From Bog-756 sp963741055 (GTDB taxonomy: Bacteria; Actinomycetota; Acidimicrobiia; Acidimicrobiales; RAAP-2): a stretch of 64,000 nucleotides of DNA. The stretch lies in assembly GCA_963741055.1 (NCBI GenBank), contig CAVUGU010000003.1, positions 43,199 to 107,198 on the forward strand, read 5' to 3'. This document shows, piece after piece, positions 36,464 to 44,828 of the stretch (positions are counted from its first letter, which is position 1; each line of letters starts with the position of its first letter). Below the pieces are notes generated by a model. It did no database searches. It was not told where the DNA came from and was given only the letters and a program-made list of their open reading frames with translations. Both the position numbers and the translations under genes were made by a program.

Positions 36464-36958
36464 GTGACCTTCGCCCATCCGGCGGCATCGGCGGGCCTCC
36501 ATGCCCGGAGCGCAGCCTACGACATCGTGCTCCTCGCGCACATCCTCGCGGTACTCGCCTCCTTGCTCGTCGTCGCGGTGGCGGGCGGATCGGCGCTCGC
36601 GCTCGGCCGTTCGGGGCCCACGAGCGACGCCCTGCGCCGCTACTACCGCCCGGGCACCAACTGGGCGGGCCGGGTCATCTTCCTCGTGCCGGTGCTCGGC
36701 GCGGTCCTCGTCGCGATGAGCCAGGGCGACTGGTCGTACTCCGACGACTGGGTCCTGATCGGGCTGGTCGTCTGGCTGGCCGCGGCGCTCCTCGCCGAGC
36801 TGGTGCTGTGGCCGGCCGAGCGGAGGCTCCGCGAGACGGTCGCGCGCGGCGAGGGTGGGGGTGACCTCGCGACCGACTGCCGCAGCGCGGCCGGCGCGTC
36901 GCTCGCCATCGGCGTGCTGCTGATCGCCGCGACGGTGGTGATGGTGGCGAAGCCCTGA
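36464..36958 (+). CDS. Four-helix integral membrane protein (DUF2269-like)
   Basis: A 164-residue protein with four hydrophobic helices (about 19-46, 66-83, 94-116, 141-160). The start AYDIVLLAHILAVLASLLVV and the loop RYYRPGTNWAGRV resemble DUF2269-type proteins of unknown role. GTG start at 36464. Alone between convergent and divergent neighbours. No catalytic residues seen. Confidence 0.6.
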   Translation: MTFAHPAASAGLHARSAAYDIVLLAHILAVLASLLVVAVAGGSALALGRSGPTSDALRRYYRPGTNWAGRVIFLVPVLGAVLVAMSQGDWSYSDDWVLIGLVVWLAAALLAELVLWPAERRLRETVARGEGGGDLATDCRSAAGASLAIGVLLIAATVVMVAKP

Positions 36959-36986
36959 AGGCCCCGCCGCGGCTCGAGCGGCTCGT

Positions 36987-37010
36987 GCGGCCCGGACCGG
37001 CGCGGGCCGC
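36987..37010. terminator. GC-rich hairpin between convergent genes
   Basis: GCGGCCC and GGGCCGC, perfect 7-bp arms with a 10-nt loop, between the stop of the membrane protein gene and the stop of the P450 gene. Could serve both directions. No T run. Confidence 0.45.
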
Positions 37011-38297
37011 TAGGCCGGCGTGTACCGGCAGGGCAGATGCTTGATGCCGTTGATGAAGTTGGAGAGCAGCCGGTCGGGCTCGGCGGTCGGTTCGATGTCG
37101 GGGAGCCGGGCCAGCAGCTCGCGGAGCATCACCTGGATCTCGCGCCGGGCGAGGTGGGCACCGAGGCAGAAGTGGGGTCCCGGCCGCCCCGAAGCCCAGA
37201 TGGGGGTTGGGGTCCCGCCCGACGTCGAAGCGGAAGGGGTCGTCGAAGACCGCCTCGTCGCGATTGGCCGAGTTGTAGAAGAGGAGCACCTTCTCGCCGG
37301 GTTGGAGCTCGACCCCGGACAGCACCGCGCCTTTCGCGTCCTCGGCGACGGTGCGGCGCATCCAGATGACCGGTGAGGCCCACCGCACGACCTCGTCGGG
37401 CCCGGTCGCCCCGATCGCAACCGGGTCGGCTTGCCAGCGGGCTTTCTGCTCAGGATTCTCGGAGAGGGCGACCAGCGAGTGGGCGATCGCGTTGCGGGTC
37501 GTCTCGTTGCCTGCGGTCAGGATCAAGATGAAGAAGGAAGCCAGCTCTCCGTGGGTCAGCGCCTCGCCGTCGATGTTGGTGGTGATGAGCGCGGTGGTCA
37601 GGTCGTCGGTGGGGTGTTCGAGGCGATGGGCGGCGAGCTCGTTCATCAGATCGGTGAGCTCCTGGCCCGCGTTGAGGAAGGCCATCACCGCGTCGGTGCC
37701 CTCGGGGATGTACTCGGGATCCCCGTTCGAGAGGATCACGTTGGAGCAGCGGAACACCGTCGCGTACTCCGAGGGTGGGACGCCCATCATGTCGCAGATG
37801 ATCTCGAGGGGGAGCGGCGCGGCGATCTCGGTGACGAAGTCGCACTCGCCGAGGCCGGCGACCCGGTCGATCACCCGGTCGGCGACCGCCTCGATGGTGT
37901 CCTCGATGCTGGCGACCCGTCGGGGATTGAACGCGGCGGAGACGATCCGCCGCAGGCGCGCGTGGCGCGGGTTGTCGGTCGAGATCATGCCGGCGAAGTA
38001 CTCGACCATCTCGGGCGGCAGGTCGAGGATGCTGACCGCGCCCTTCCCCGAGGTGTAGATCTCCGGGTGCCGGCTGCACTCGGCCACATCGGCATGGCGG
38101 GTGACCGCGTAGTAGCCGTCTCCCGGCGGCGGCGCGAGCGGCGAGTCGGCGGTCATGTCGGGATCCTCGAAGTGGGCGAGGGGACGCTCCCGCCGGAGCA
38201 GTGCGAACGCGGCCTCGCGCTCGGGCCACGGCCGCTCCCAGAAGGCGAGGTCCGAGAGGTCGATCTCGTCGACCGACAGCACCGACTCGGGGTTCAC
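37010..38297 (-). CDS. Cytochrome P450 (one frameshift)
   Basis: Soluble bacterial heme monooxygenase, 428 residues when corrected. The I-helix oxygen-activation motif is LILTAGNETTRNA, the K-helix ExxR is in DEVVRWASPVIWMRRT, and the heme-Cys loop is PHFCLGAHLARRE. An extra base at 37178 (T on the plus strand) breaks the frame inside GFGAAGPHFCLG. GTG at 38297 overlaps the siroheme gene stop by 4 bp. The sequence (CYP125/142-like in style, e.g. WMRRTVAEDAKG) suggests a steroid or lipid substrate, but this is tentative. Confidence 0.88.
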
Positions 38298-39091
38298 GGC
38301 GCCGAGCCTACCGAGTCGTCACCGGCGCCACCGGGTTCGCCGGTCGCACCTTGCGCGCCCGCGCCGCGGGCGACCAGCAAGGCCCGTGCCTCGTCCATTC
38401 GACCCGCGGCGACGAGCGGTGCCACTTCGTCGAACGCCGAGTCCCAGTCGACCGACCCGGCCGGCGCGCCGGTGCGGCGCAGGGTCTCTCGCGCCTCGCT
38501 CGCGAGCTCGGCGAGCGCCGCGAGACCAGGCCCGAGCGAGGAGGCGATGCGGCTGCGCAACCACACCGCGAGGGCTGGGCTCAACCCGCCGGTCGAGACG
38601 GCCACCGTGACCGCGCCGTCGCGATGCACCGCAGGGAAGCTGACGTTGCCGGGGTGTGCGCCGTCCGCGCTCGAGACGAGCACCCCTGCGGCGAGCGCGT
38701 CGGCGACGACCGTCCGGTCGGTGGCGGCGACACCGGTGGCGGCCACGACCAGGTGGTAAGAGGACGCCTCGCCGGGCCGGTAGGGACGGACCCGGCACTC
38801 GACGGTGCCTCCGCCGGCCTCCGCCCGGGCGGGGGCGGGGTCGCCGGGGGCGAGCTCGGCGAGGGCGGGATCGATCTCGGGGGCGACCACGGTGACCGAG
38901 GCCCCCGACCGGGCCAGCTCCCGGGCACGTCGGGCCCCGACCCGGCCTCCGCCCACCACCAGGCAGCGGGCACCCCCGAGCTGGAGGACGACGGGTAGGC
39001 CGGGGGCACCTGGAACCGGGGCGGGCCAGGGAAGGGAGGCTCTCGGCGGCGAACCGGAGTCGTCCTGGTCGGGAGCGGGCCTCGGGCTCAT
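38294..39091 (-). CDS. Precorrin-2 dehydrogenase/sirohydrochlorin ferrochelatase-like (siroheme synthase N-domain)
   Basis: A 265-residue Met8/CysG-N-type enzyme that oxidises precorrin-2 and may insert iron to make siroheme. The NAD-binding motif is LVVGGGRVGARRARELAR, followed by VVAATGVAATDRTVVADAL and NVSFPAVHRDGAVTVAVST. A helical tail follows. ATG at 39091. It is divergent from cysH and the siroheme-dependent sulfite reductase, which fits its product. The methyltransferase half of CysG is missing and must be encoded elsewhere. Confidence 0.87.
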   Translation of the reverse strand: MSPRPAPDQDDSGSPPRASLPWPAPVPGAPGLPVVLQLGGARCLVVGGGRVGARRARELARSGASVTVVAPEIDPALAELAPGDPAPARAEAGGGTVECRVRPYRPGEASSYHLVVAATGVAATDRTVVADALAAGVLVSSADGAHPGNVSFPAVHRDGAVTVAVSTGGLSPALAVWLRSRIASSLGPGLAALAELASEARETLRRTGAPAGSVDWDSAFDEVAPLVAAGRMDEARALLVARGAGAQGATGEPGGAGDDSVGSAP

Positions 39092-39133
39092 CGTCTGGGG
39101 TCGGGGTCCGCGGGGGACATCTGTCTTCCCGGC

Positions 39134-39155
39134 ATATACATCACGTGATGTATAT
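39134..39155. promoter_or_regulatory. Perfect 22-bp palindromic operator candidate
   Basis: The half-site ATATACATCAC is followed directly by its exact reverse complement. It lies 43 bp upstream of the siroheme gene start and about 240 bp upstream of cysH. A related half (CATGTATAG at 39275-39282) occurs within an AT-rich stretch, 39245-39284, that stands out from the GC-rich surroundings and probably contains the cysH promoter. A repressor of sulfur assimilation is the natural guess. Confidence 0.6.
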
Positions 39156-39392
39156 CGATGTCACGACCGCCGACGCGCATGGCCGGGTCCTCTCCTCCCG
39201 CTGCCCCGCCCGAAGCCACCGCCCTGCCCTTGCCCCGGACCAGGGAATTGTTGTAATACTTGATCTACTTAGTCATGTATAGTCGGGTCAGGCGGGAAAG
39301 CGGCACCCGTCCGGTTCGCCGGGTGGGCGCGAGCACCCGGGAAGTAAAGAACCCAGCGAGACGTTGCCGGTCCGGAGAGGACAGGAGAAGTC

Positions 39393-40082
39393 ATGAGCCT
39401 AGGGATCGTGGCGAGCAACAGGGAACGTACGTCGCTCCGAGAGGAGATGGCGGAGTGTTCGGCCGCGTTCGAGACCGCGCCCGCCGGTGCGGTCATCGAG
39501 TGGGCCGTCGAGCGCTTCGGACCGAAGCTCGCGCTCTCTTGTTCGTTCCAGGACGCGGTCGTGGTCGATCTGGCGGTCCGCGTGAACCCCGAGATCGAAG
39601 TCATCTTCCTCGACACCGGCTCTCACTTCCCCGAGACGCTCGAGTACGTGGAGACCGTCCGCGACCGCTACGACCTGAACCTCACCGTGACCCATCCCGC
39701 GGAGGGCGCCGAGCAGTGGCCCTGCGGGACCGCCCAGTGCTGTGAGTTCCGCAAGGTGCGGCCGCTCCAGCTCGCGCTGGCGGACAAAGAGGCCTGGATG
39801 ACCGGGCTCAAGCGCACCGACGCCCCGACCCGGCGCGACGCGCCGATCGTCGCGTTCGACGAGAACTGGGACATGGTCAAGATCAACCCGCTCGCCACCT
39901 GGACCGAGCTCGACGTCGTCGGCTACGCCCGCGAGCACGCGATCCCCGAGCACCCGCTCGTCTCCAAGGGCTATCTCTCCATCGGCTGCGCGCCGACCAC
40001 CCGTCCGGTTGCCGAAGGCGAGGACCCGCGCGCTGGTCGCTGGTCCGGCTCCGACAAGGTCGAGTGCGGGCTGCACCTCTGA
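39393..40082 (+). CDS. cysH: Phosphoadenylyl/adenylyl-sulfate reductase
   Basis: Reduces APS or PAPS to sulfite in assimilation, 229 residues. The nucleotide-binding part has LALSCSFQDAVVVDL and IFLDTGSHFPETLEYV. Iron-sulfur-type features are CC at 116-117 (QCCEFRKVRPL) and SIGC at 199, but the fourth cluster Cys is Thr202 (GCAPTTRPV instead of CAPC). An extra Cys111 sits near the pair. The catalytic Cys225 is in ECGLH. ATG at 39393 follows AGGACAGGAGAAGTC. First gene of the sulfur operon. Confidence 0.9.
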   Translation: MSLGIVASNRERTSLREEMAECSAAFETAPAGAVIEWAVERFGPKLALSCSFQDAVVVDLAVRVNPEIEVIFLDTGSHFPETLEYVETVRDRYDLNLTVTHPAEGAEQWPCGTAQCCEFRKVRPLQLALADKEAWMTGLKRTDAPTRRDAPIVAFDENWDMVKINPLATWTELDVVGYAREHAIPEHPLVSKGYLSIGCAPTTRPVAEGEDPRAGRWSGSDKVECGLHL

Positions 40083-40083
40083 C

Positions 40084-41823
40084 GTGACCAAAGACCGGGA
40101 CGAGCTCTACGGGCTCCGTCTCCGTGGGACCACACGCCCGATGCCCTTCGTCGATCCCTATCGGACCGCGGGGGAGCTGAACGAGATCGAGCGGTGGAAA
40201 CTGGAGCGCCATCCGCTCGAGATCATCGACGCGATCATCGACGACTACTCGAAGAACGGCCCGGGCGGGATCAAGTCGGTTCCCGGCGAGGTCGAGCGAT
40301 TGAAGTGGGCCGGCATCTATCCCCAGATCCAGGGCGGCGACGCGTTCATGATGCGGATCAAGGTTCCCGGCGGGCACCTCACCGCGCCCCAGCTCCGCGA
40401 GATCGGGGTGGTGGCCGACGCCTTCGGCGAGGGTCCCGACGGCACCGAGAGCCGCGTCTTCGGCGCGCGCTTCGCCGACCTCACCACCCGCCAGTCGGTG
40501 CAGATCCACTGGATCCGGATCGAGGACGTCCCACGGATCTGGCGACGGCTCGCCTCGGTCGGCCTCACGTCGATGCAGGCCTGCGGCGACGGCGCCCGCA
40601 ACGTGACGAGCTGCCCGGTCTCGGGCGTCGACGCGGACGAGGCCTTCGACGGGCTCCCGGTCGCACAGGCGGTCTCCGACTTCTTCACCGGCAACCGCGA
40701 GTACGCCAATCTGCCGCGGAAGTTCAAGATGTCGGTGACCGGCTGCGTGGAGGACTGCGCGCAGGCGGAGATCAACGACATCGGGCTGTGGCCCGCCCGC
40801 GGGGCGGACGGGAGCCTCGGCTTCAACCTGCTGGCCGGCGGCGGGCTCTCCGACGGAGAGCGGATGGCGTCGGATCTCGACGTCTTCGTGGCCATCGACC
40901 AGGCGGTCGAGGTGTGCCGGGCGATCGCCCAGGTCTTCGGCGAGCTGGGCAACCGCGAGAACCGGGGTCAGGCCCGGATGCGCTACCTGGTGGAGGAGCT
41001 CGGCGCCGAGGGCTTCCGCGACCAGCTGGCCAAGCGGGCGCGGTTCGACCTGGTGCCCGCCGGTGAGGCGCTCACCCGTCGCCACCGGGGCGACCACGTG
41101 GGGGTGCACCGCCAGAAGCAGGAGGGACTCTCCTACGTCGGCATCTCGGTGCCGGTCGGTCGGATGAACGGGATCGACATGGTGGAGGCGGCCCGGCTCG
41201 CCGAGACCTACGGGGACGGCACCGCGCGGATCGCGAACGACCAGAACCTCGTCTTCACCGGCATCCCGAACGAGCGCGTCGACGCGCTGCTCGGGGAGGA
41301 GCTGCTGGCCAAGTACTCGCCCTTCCCGGGGCCGTTCACCCGCGGCGTGGTGGCCTGCACCGGCTCGGAGTTCTGCCGCTACGCGATCGTCGAGACGAAG
41401 GAGCGTGCGGTCAAGTGGGCGCGCTTCCTCGACGAGCAGCTGGCCGGCGAGCCGGTCGGCACCGCCCCGGCAGGTGGTCCGAGAGAGGACGCGGGAGTGG
41501 TGCGGATGCACTTCTCGGGATGCTCGGCGAGCTGCGCACAGCCCCAGATCGCCGACATCGGGTTGCGCGGCGAGGTGGCCAAGGTCGGCCAGCACCTCTC
41601 GGAGGCGGTCGACATCGGTATGGGCGGCTCGCTCGGGACCGACGCCGCGTTCATCGACTGGGTCGAGCATGCCCGGCCGGTCAACGACGTTCCCGACGCG
41701 CTGCTCCGGGTCGTCGGTCGCTACCAGTCCGAACGGCGCGAGAACGAGACCTTCCACAACTGGGCCCGCCGCGTGGACAACGACGACCTGCGCCGCATCC
41801 TCGCCGGGGAGCGTGCGGGATGA
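40084..41823 (+). CDS. Siroheme [4Fe-4S] sulfite reductase (SirA/NirA family)
   Basis: Six-electron reduction of sulfite to sulfide (or nitrite to ammonia). The 579-residue protein has the internal two-fold repeat of the family. The siroheme-cluster cysteines are in CTGSEFC (425-431) and CSASC (480-484). GTG at 40084 lies 1 bp after the cysH stop; the frame is open further upstream but overlaps cysH. With cysH upstream and the siroheme gene divergent, sulfite is the likely substrate. Plant and mycobacterial relatives take electrons from ferredoxin. Coupled by ATGA overlap to an FrhB-like gene. Confidence 0.92.
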   Translation: MTKDRDELYGLRLRGTTRPMPFVDPYRTAGELNEIERWKLERHPLEIIDAIIDDYSKNGPGGIKSVPGEVERLKWAGIYPQIQGGDAFMMRIKVPGGHLTAPQLREIGVVADAFGEGPDGTESRVFGARFADLTTRQSVQIHWIRIEDVPRIWRRLASVGLTSMQACGDGARNVTSCPVSGVDADEAFDGLPVAQAVSDFFTGNREYANLPRKFKMSVTGCVEDCAQAEINDIGLWPARGADGSLGFNLLAGGGLSDGERMASDLDVFVAIDQAVEVCRAIAQVFGELGNRENRGQARMRYLVEELGAEGFRDQLAKRARFDLVPAGEALTRRHRGDHVGVHRQKQEGLSYVGISVPVGRMNGIDMVEAARLAETYGDGTARIANDQNLVFTGIPNERVDALLGEELLAKYSPFPGPFTRGVVACTGSEFCRYAIVETKERAVKWARFLDEQLAGEPVGTAPAGGPREDAGVVRMHFSGCSASCAQPQIADIGLRGEVAKVGQHLSEAVDIGMGGSLGTDAAFIDWVEHARPVNDVPDALLRVVGRYQSERRENETFHNWARRVDNDDLRRILAGERAG

Positions 41824-43094
41824 AGGGCGCCTGGCTGCGCGAGACGATGAACGGCATCGAGGAGCCGCCGGGCAAGACCTGGTTCTGGGAGCTCGAGGCC
41901 GGAGTCATCGACGCGGACCGCTGCATCCAGTGCGGTACGTGCGTGGCGGTCTGCCCGTCGAACTCGATCGGCATCGACGAGGACACCCAGCTGCCCGAGC
42001 TGGTCAAGATGTGCACCGGCTGCTCGCTCTGTTGGGACTTCTGCCCACGCGGCGGCCTCCGCTACGAGGCGCTCTGGCCACCTTCGACGACCACCGTCGC
42101 CACCGGGGAGGAGCCACCCGCAGAGGCCATCGAGCGAGCGGACGCCTCGGACACCTACTGGAAGATCACCGGGGGTCCCCCGGGGGACGGGCTCGGCGCG
42201 GTGCTCGACTCCTTCTCGGTGCGCGCGGGAGCGAGGCCCGAGGGCGCTCAAGACGGGGGTGTGGTCAGTGCTCTGCTCGTCGCGGCGCTCGCCGCCGGCG
42301 AGATCGACGGGGCCCTCGTGACCCGGCCGAGCGACGACCCCGACGAGCCCTGGCGAGGGGTGGCCCACCTCGCGACCACCGCCAAGGAGATCAACGACGC
42401 GGCGGGCAGTTACTACAACCAGACGATGGCGCTCGCCGAACTCGATCTCTCCAAGTACGACCTGCCGGCCAAGCCGCGCATCGCGGTGGTCGGGACGCCC
42501 TGTGAGATCCAGGGCATCCGGGGCATGCAGGCGAGGCGGTGGCCGTCGGGCGCCCACCGGGTCGACGCGGTGGTGCTGACCATCGCCCTCCTCTGCACCA
42601 AGTCGTTCGACTACAAGGGATTGATGCTCCAGCTCCTGGCCGAGGACCGTGAGGTCGACGTCGAGCGGGTCAGCAAGGTCGACGTGATCCGCGGGCGGAT
42701 GATCGTCGAGTACCGCGACGGCGAGCTCGCCGTCGACGAGCCGATCAAGAACTTCCACGGTGCCGCACTGAAGGGGTGCGACGAGTGCGCCGATTTCCTC
42801 GGCCGCGGCGCGGATCTCTCCGTCGGCAGCGTCGGCTCGATGGACGGGTGGAGCAGCGTGCTGGTCCGCACCGAGCGGGGCAGGAGGGCGCTCGACAACG
42901 CCCGCGCCCGCCTCGACTTCCGCGAGATCGACAACCCCGAGGCGCTCGTGAAACTGGACACAATGGACAAGCGGATCGCAGTGGACACCCTCCATCGAAC
43001 GTTTGATCCGGAGGCGCCCCTGTTCATCGATTACGCGGAACACCTGGCTACGTACGGTGGCACCGACCGGGCGCCCGTGGTGCGCCCGCATTGA
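41820..43094 (+). CDS. FrhB/FpoF-family iron-sulfur flavoprotein (coenzyme F420 hydrogenase/dehydrogenase beta subunit)
   Basis: A 424-residue protein. Two [4Fe-4S] sites are at Cys35-38-41-45 (CIQCGTCVAVCP) and Cys65-68-71-75 (CTGCSLCWDFCP). The FrhB N- and C-domains follow with QDGGVVSALLVAAL, VVGTPCEIQGIRGM and LLCTKSFDYKGL. Characterised relatives use FAD to pass electrons between F420 and iron-sulfur clusters, though the family also includes other reductases. ATG at 41820 overlaps the sulfite reductase stop by 4 bp. An F420H2-to-sulfite electron route is inferred. Confidence 0.88.
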   Translation: MKGAWLRETMNGIEEPPGKTWFWELEAGVIDADRCIQCGTCVAVCPSNSIGIDEDTQLPELVKMCTGCSLCWDFCPRGGLRYEALWPPSTTTVATGEEPPAEAIERADASDTYWKITGGPPGDGLGAVLDSFSVRAGARPEGAQDGGVVSALLVAALAAGEIDGALVTRPSDDPDEPWRGVAHLATTAKEINDAAGSYYNQTMALAELDLSKYDLPAKPRIAVVGTPCEIQGIRGMQARRWPSGAHRVDAVVLTIALLCTKSFDYKGLMLQLLAEDREVDVERVSKVDVIRGRMIVEYRDGELAVDEPIKNFHGAALKGCDECADFLGRGADLSVGSVGSMDGWSSVLVRTERGRRALDNARARLDFREIDNPEALVKLDTMDKRIAVDTLHRTFDPEAPLFIDYAEHLATYGGTDRAPVVRPH

Positions 43095-43174
43095 GCGTGA
43101 CCGGGACGCGCGTCGGCACCACCGCCGCGTTCGCGCCGGTGCGCGGTGACCGGCACGTGGATAGAGTCGGTGCC

Positions 43175-43501
43175 GTGACGGTCTTCGAGGTGGAGGGAAG
43201 CCCGCGCCTCGAGCTCCCCGACGAACCGATCGACTTGCAGCGCGAGCTTCGCGACACGCTGTTGTCCGGCGCCAACTGGCGCGAAGGGTTCAGCGACGAC
43301 ATCTGCATCGGGCTCTTGCTCTGGCGCGCCTGGCGACCCGCACTCGAGCCGCTCGGTTTCAGCCGCGAGGACTTCATCGACTCGGTCGTCGCCTACCGGC
43401 GCGAGCTGTGGCTCTGGCTGATGGGTGACCGGGGCTGGATCCCCTACGTGACCGGCCTCGCCGCCCGGGTCATCCGCCGGGTCCCCACCGCCGCCCTGTG
43501 A
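43175..43501 (+). CDS. Conserved-looking hypothetical protein (108 aa)
   Basis: A soluble, mostly helical protein: LDLQRELRDT-like start, then GFSDDICIGLLLWRAWRPAL and YRRELWLWLMGDRGW. No family recognised. GTG at 43175 is chosen; the frame is open back to a TTG at 43091 that overlaps the FrhB-like stop, so the start could be earlier and coupled. Same strand and close spacing suggest it belongs to the sulfur operon transcript, but its role is unknown. Confidence 0.6.
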   Translation: MTVFEVEGSPRLELPDEPIDLQRELRDTLLSGANWREGFSDDICIGLLLWRAWRPALEPLGFSREDFIDSVVAYRRELWLWLMGDRGWIPYVTGLAARVIRRVPTAAL

Positions 43502-43552
43502 CCTCGCCCACGTTGGAGTCGGCCGAGGCCGCCGACCGCGCCAGAGCCACCG

Positions 43553-44065
43553 ATGCCCCGGATCTCCGTCCCGTCTGATCGCGACCCGCTGGTCTACGTC
43601 TGGACCGAGCTCGCGCCACCGCTCACCGCCGCTGCCAGCGCGTACAGCAGCGCGGTGTACGAGCGCTCGACCCTGTCGCTCCGCGAGTTCGAGGCCGCAC
43701 GGATCACCATCGCGCGGATCAACCAGTGTGCGATCTGCACCAGCTGGCGCACCGCCCGCGACGTGCCGAGCCGGGCGAGCGACCCCGGAGAGATCCCCGA
43801 GTCGTTCTACGAAGCCGTCGGCGTGCGGCGTGACTTGGAGTCGCTCACCGAGCGCGAGCGTCTGGCGGCGGAATTCGCCGAGCGCTACGCCGAGCAGCAT
43901 CTGAGCATGGACGACGCGTTCTGGAAGCGGCTGCACGCGGCGTACACCGACGACGAACTGGTCGACCTCGGGCTGTGCGTCGCCTCGTGGCTCGCCCTCG
44001 GTCGTTTCAACCAGGTCTTCGACATCGACGGTGCCTGCCGGGTCCCCTCTCCACCCGCGCGCTGA
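43553..44065 (+). CDS. Carboxymuconolactone decarboxylase/AhpD-like protein
   Basis: A 170-residue all-helical protein with the CxxC redox pair in RINQCAICTSWRTARD and the family helix EFEAARITIARIN. AhpD-type members act in peroxide defence as alkylhydroperoxidases through this pair. The C-terminal half (DDELVDLGLCVASWLALGRF) is also typical. ATG at 43553. Specific substrate unknown. Confidence 0.82.
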   Translation: MPRISVPSDRDPLVYVWTELAPPLTAAASAYSSAVYERSTLSLREFEAARITIARINQCAICTSWRTARDVPSRASDPGEIPESFYEAVGVRRDLESLTERERLAAEFAERYAEQHLSMDDAFWKRLHAAYTDDELVDLGLCVASWLALGRFNQVFDIDGACRVPSPPAR

Positions 44066-44084
44066 GCCGGAGCCGGGGCTCGCG

Positions 44085-44818
44085 ATGGAGAAGCTGATCT
44101 ATCTGGTGTGGGGCGCGGGGACTCCCGAGGAGGGCGACGCCCTGCGGGAGCGGCTGCTCGGGGAGATCCGGCGCACGCCTCGAGAAGGCCGGGGTGCGCG
44201 GCCTCTCGATCAACGTCCACGACGCCGAGGCGGCCGAGGCACCATCACCGGCACCACCGCCACCCGAGGAGGAGCCCCACGTCGCAGAGATCGCGCTCTG
44301 GCTCGACTGCTACGAGCGGCGCGAGGAGGTGGAGGAGGCGATCGCCGCCCTCGGGCACCGGTTCGCCGGGTATCTGGTCGTCGAGTCGCTCTACGACGAC
44401 TACGGCACGACGCAGCCATGCGCCACCGAGGGACTGGCCGGACGGGGAGCGCTCTCCGGGCGTGCTGACCGTCGCGCTCATCCACCGCCCGTCCGGGCTG
44501 GAGCGCTCCGAGTGGATCGAACGGTGGCACGGGACCCAGTCGCCGGTGTCGGCCCGGCTCCAGCCGCGCACCCGCTACGTGCGCAACGAGGTGGTCCGTC
44601 CCCTGACCGAGGGGGCGCCGGCCATCGACGGGATCGTCGACGAGGCCTGGCCGTCCGCACGGCACGTAGCCGACCCGATGCTCTTCTTCAACGCGACCTC
44701 GGCCGATGAGCTCGATGCCAACGTCTCGCAGATGATGGAGAGCGTGAACGCCTGTCTCGACCTCGCCCGGCTCCGGAGCTCGACGATGAGCGAGTACCTA
44801 CTCCGCCCGGTCGGCTGA
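44085..44818 (+). CDS. EthD-like dimeric ferredoxin-fold protein (two frameshifts)
   Basis: ATG at 44085 starts MEKLIYLVWGAGTPEEGDAL. Three frames are needed: breaks near 44178 (extra base before LEKAGVRGLSINVHDAE) and near 44417 (extra C before PPRDWPDGERSPGVLTV). Corrected length about 243 residues. The C-terminal half (LIHRPSGLERSEWIERWHGT and TRYVRNEVVRPL) is EthD-like, a fold of small dimeric proteins linked to oxidative degradation of ethers and polyketide cyclisation. Function here unknown. Next gene ychF begins 10 bp later. Confidence 0.65.
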
Positions 44819-44828
44819 GTCGGCCGCC

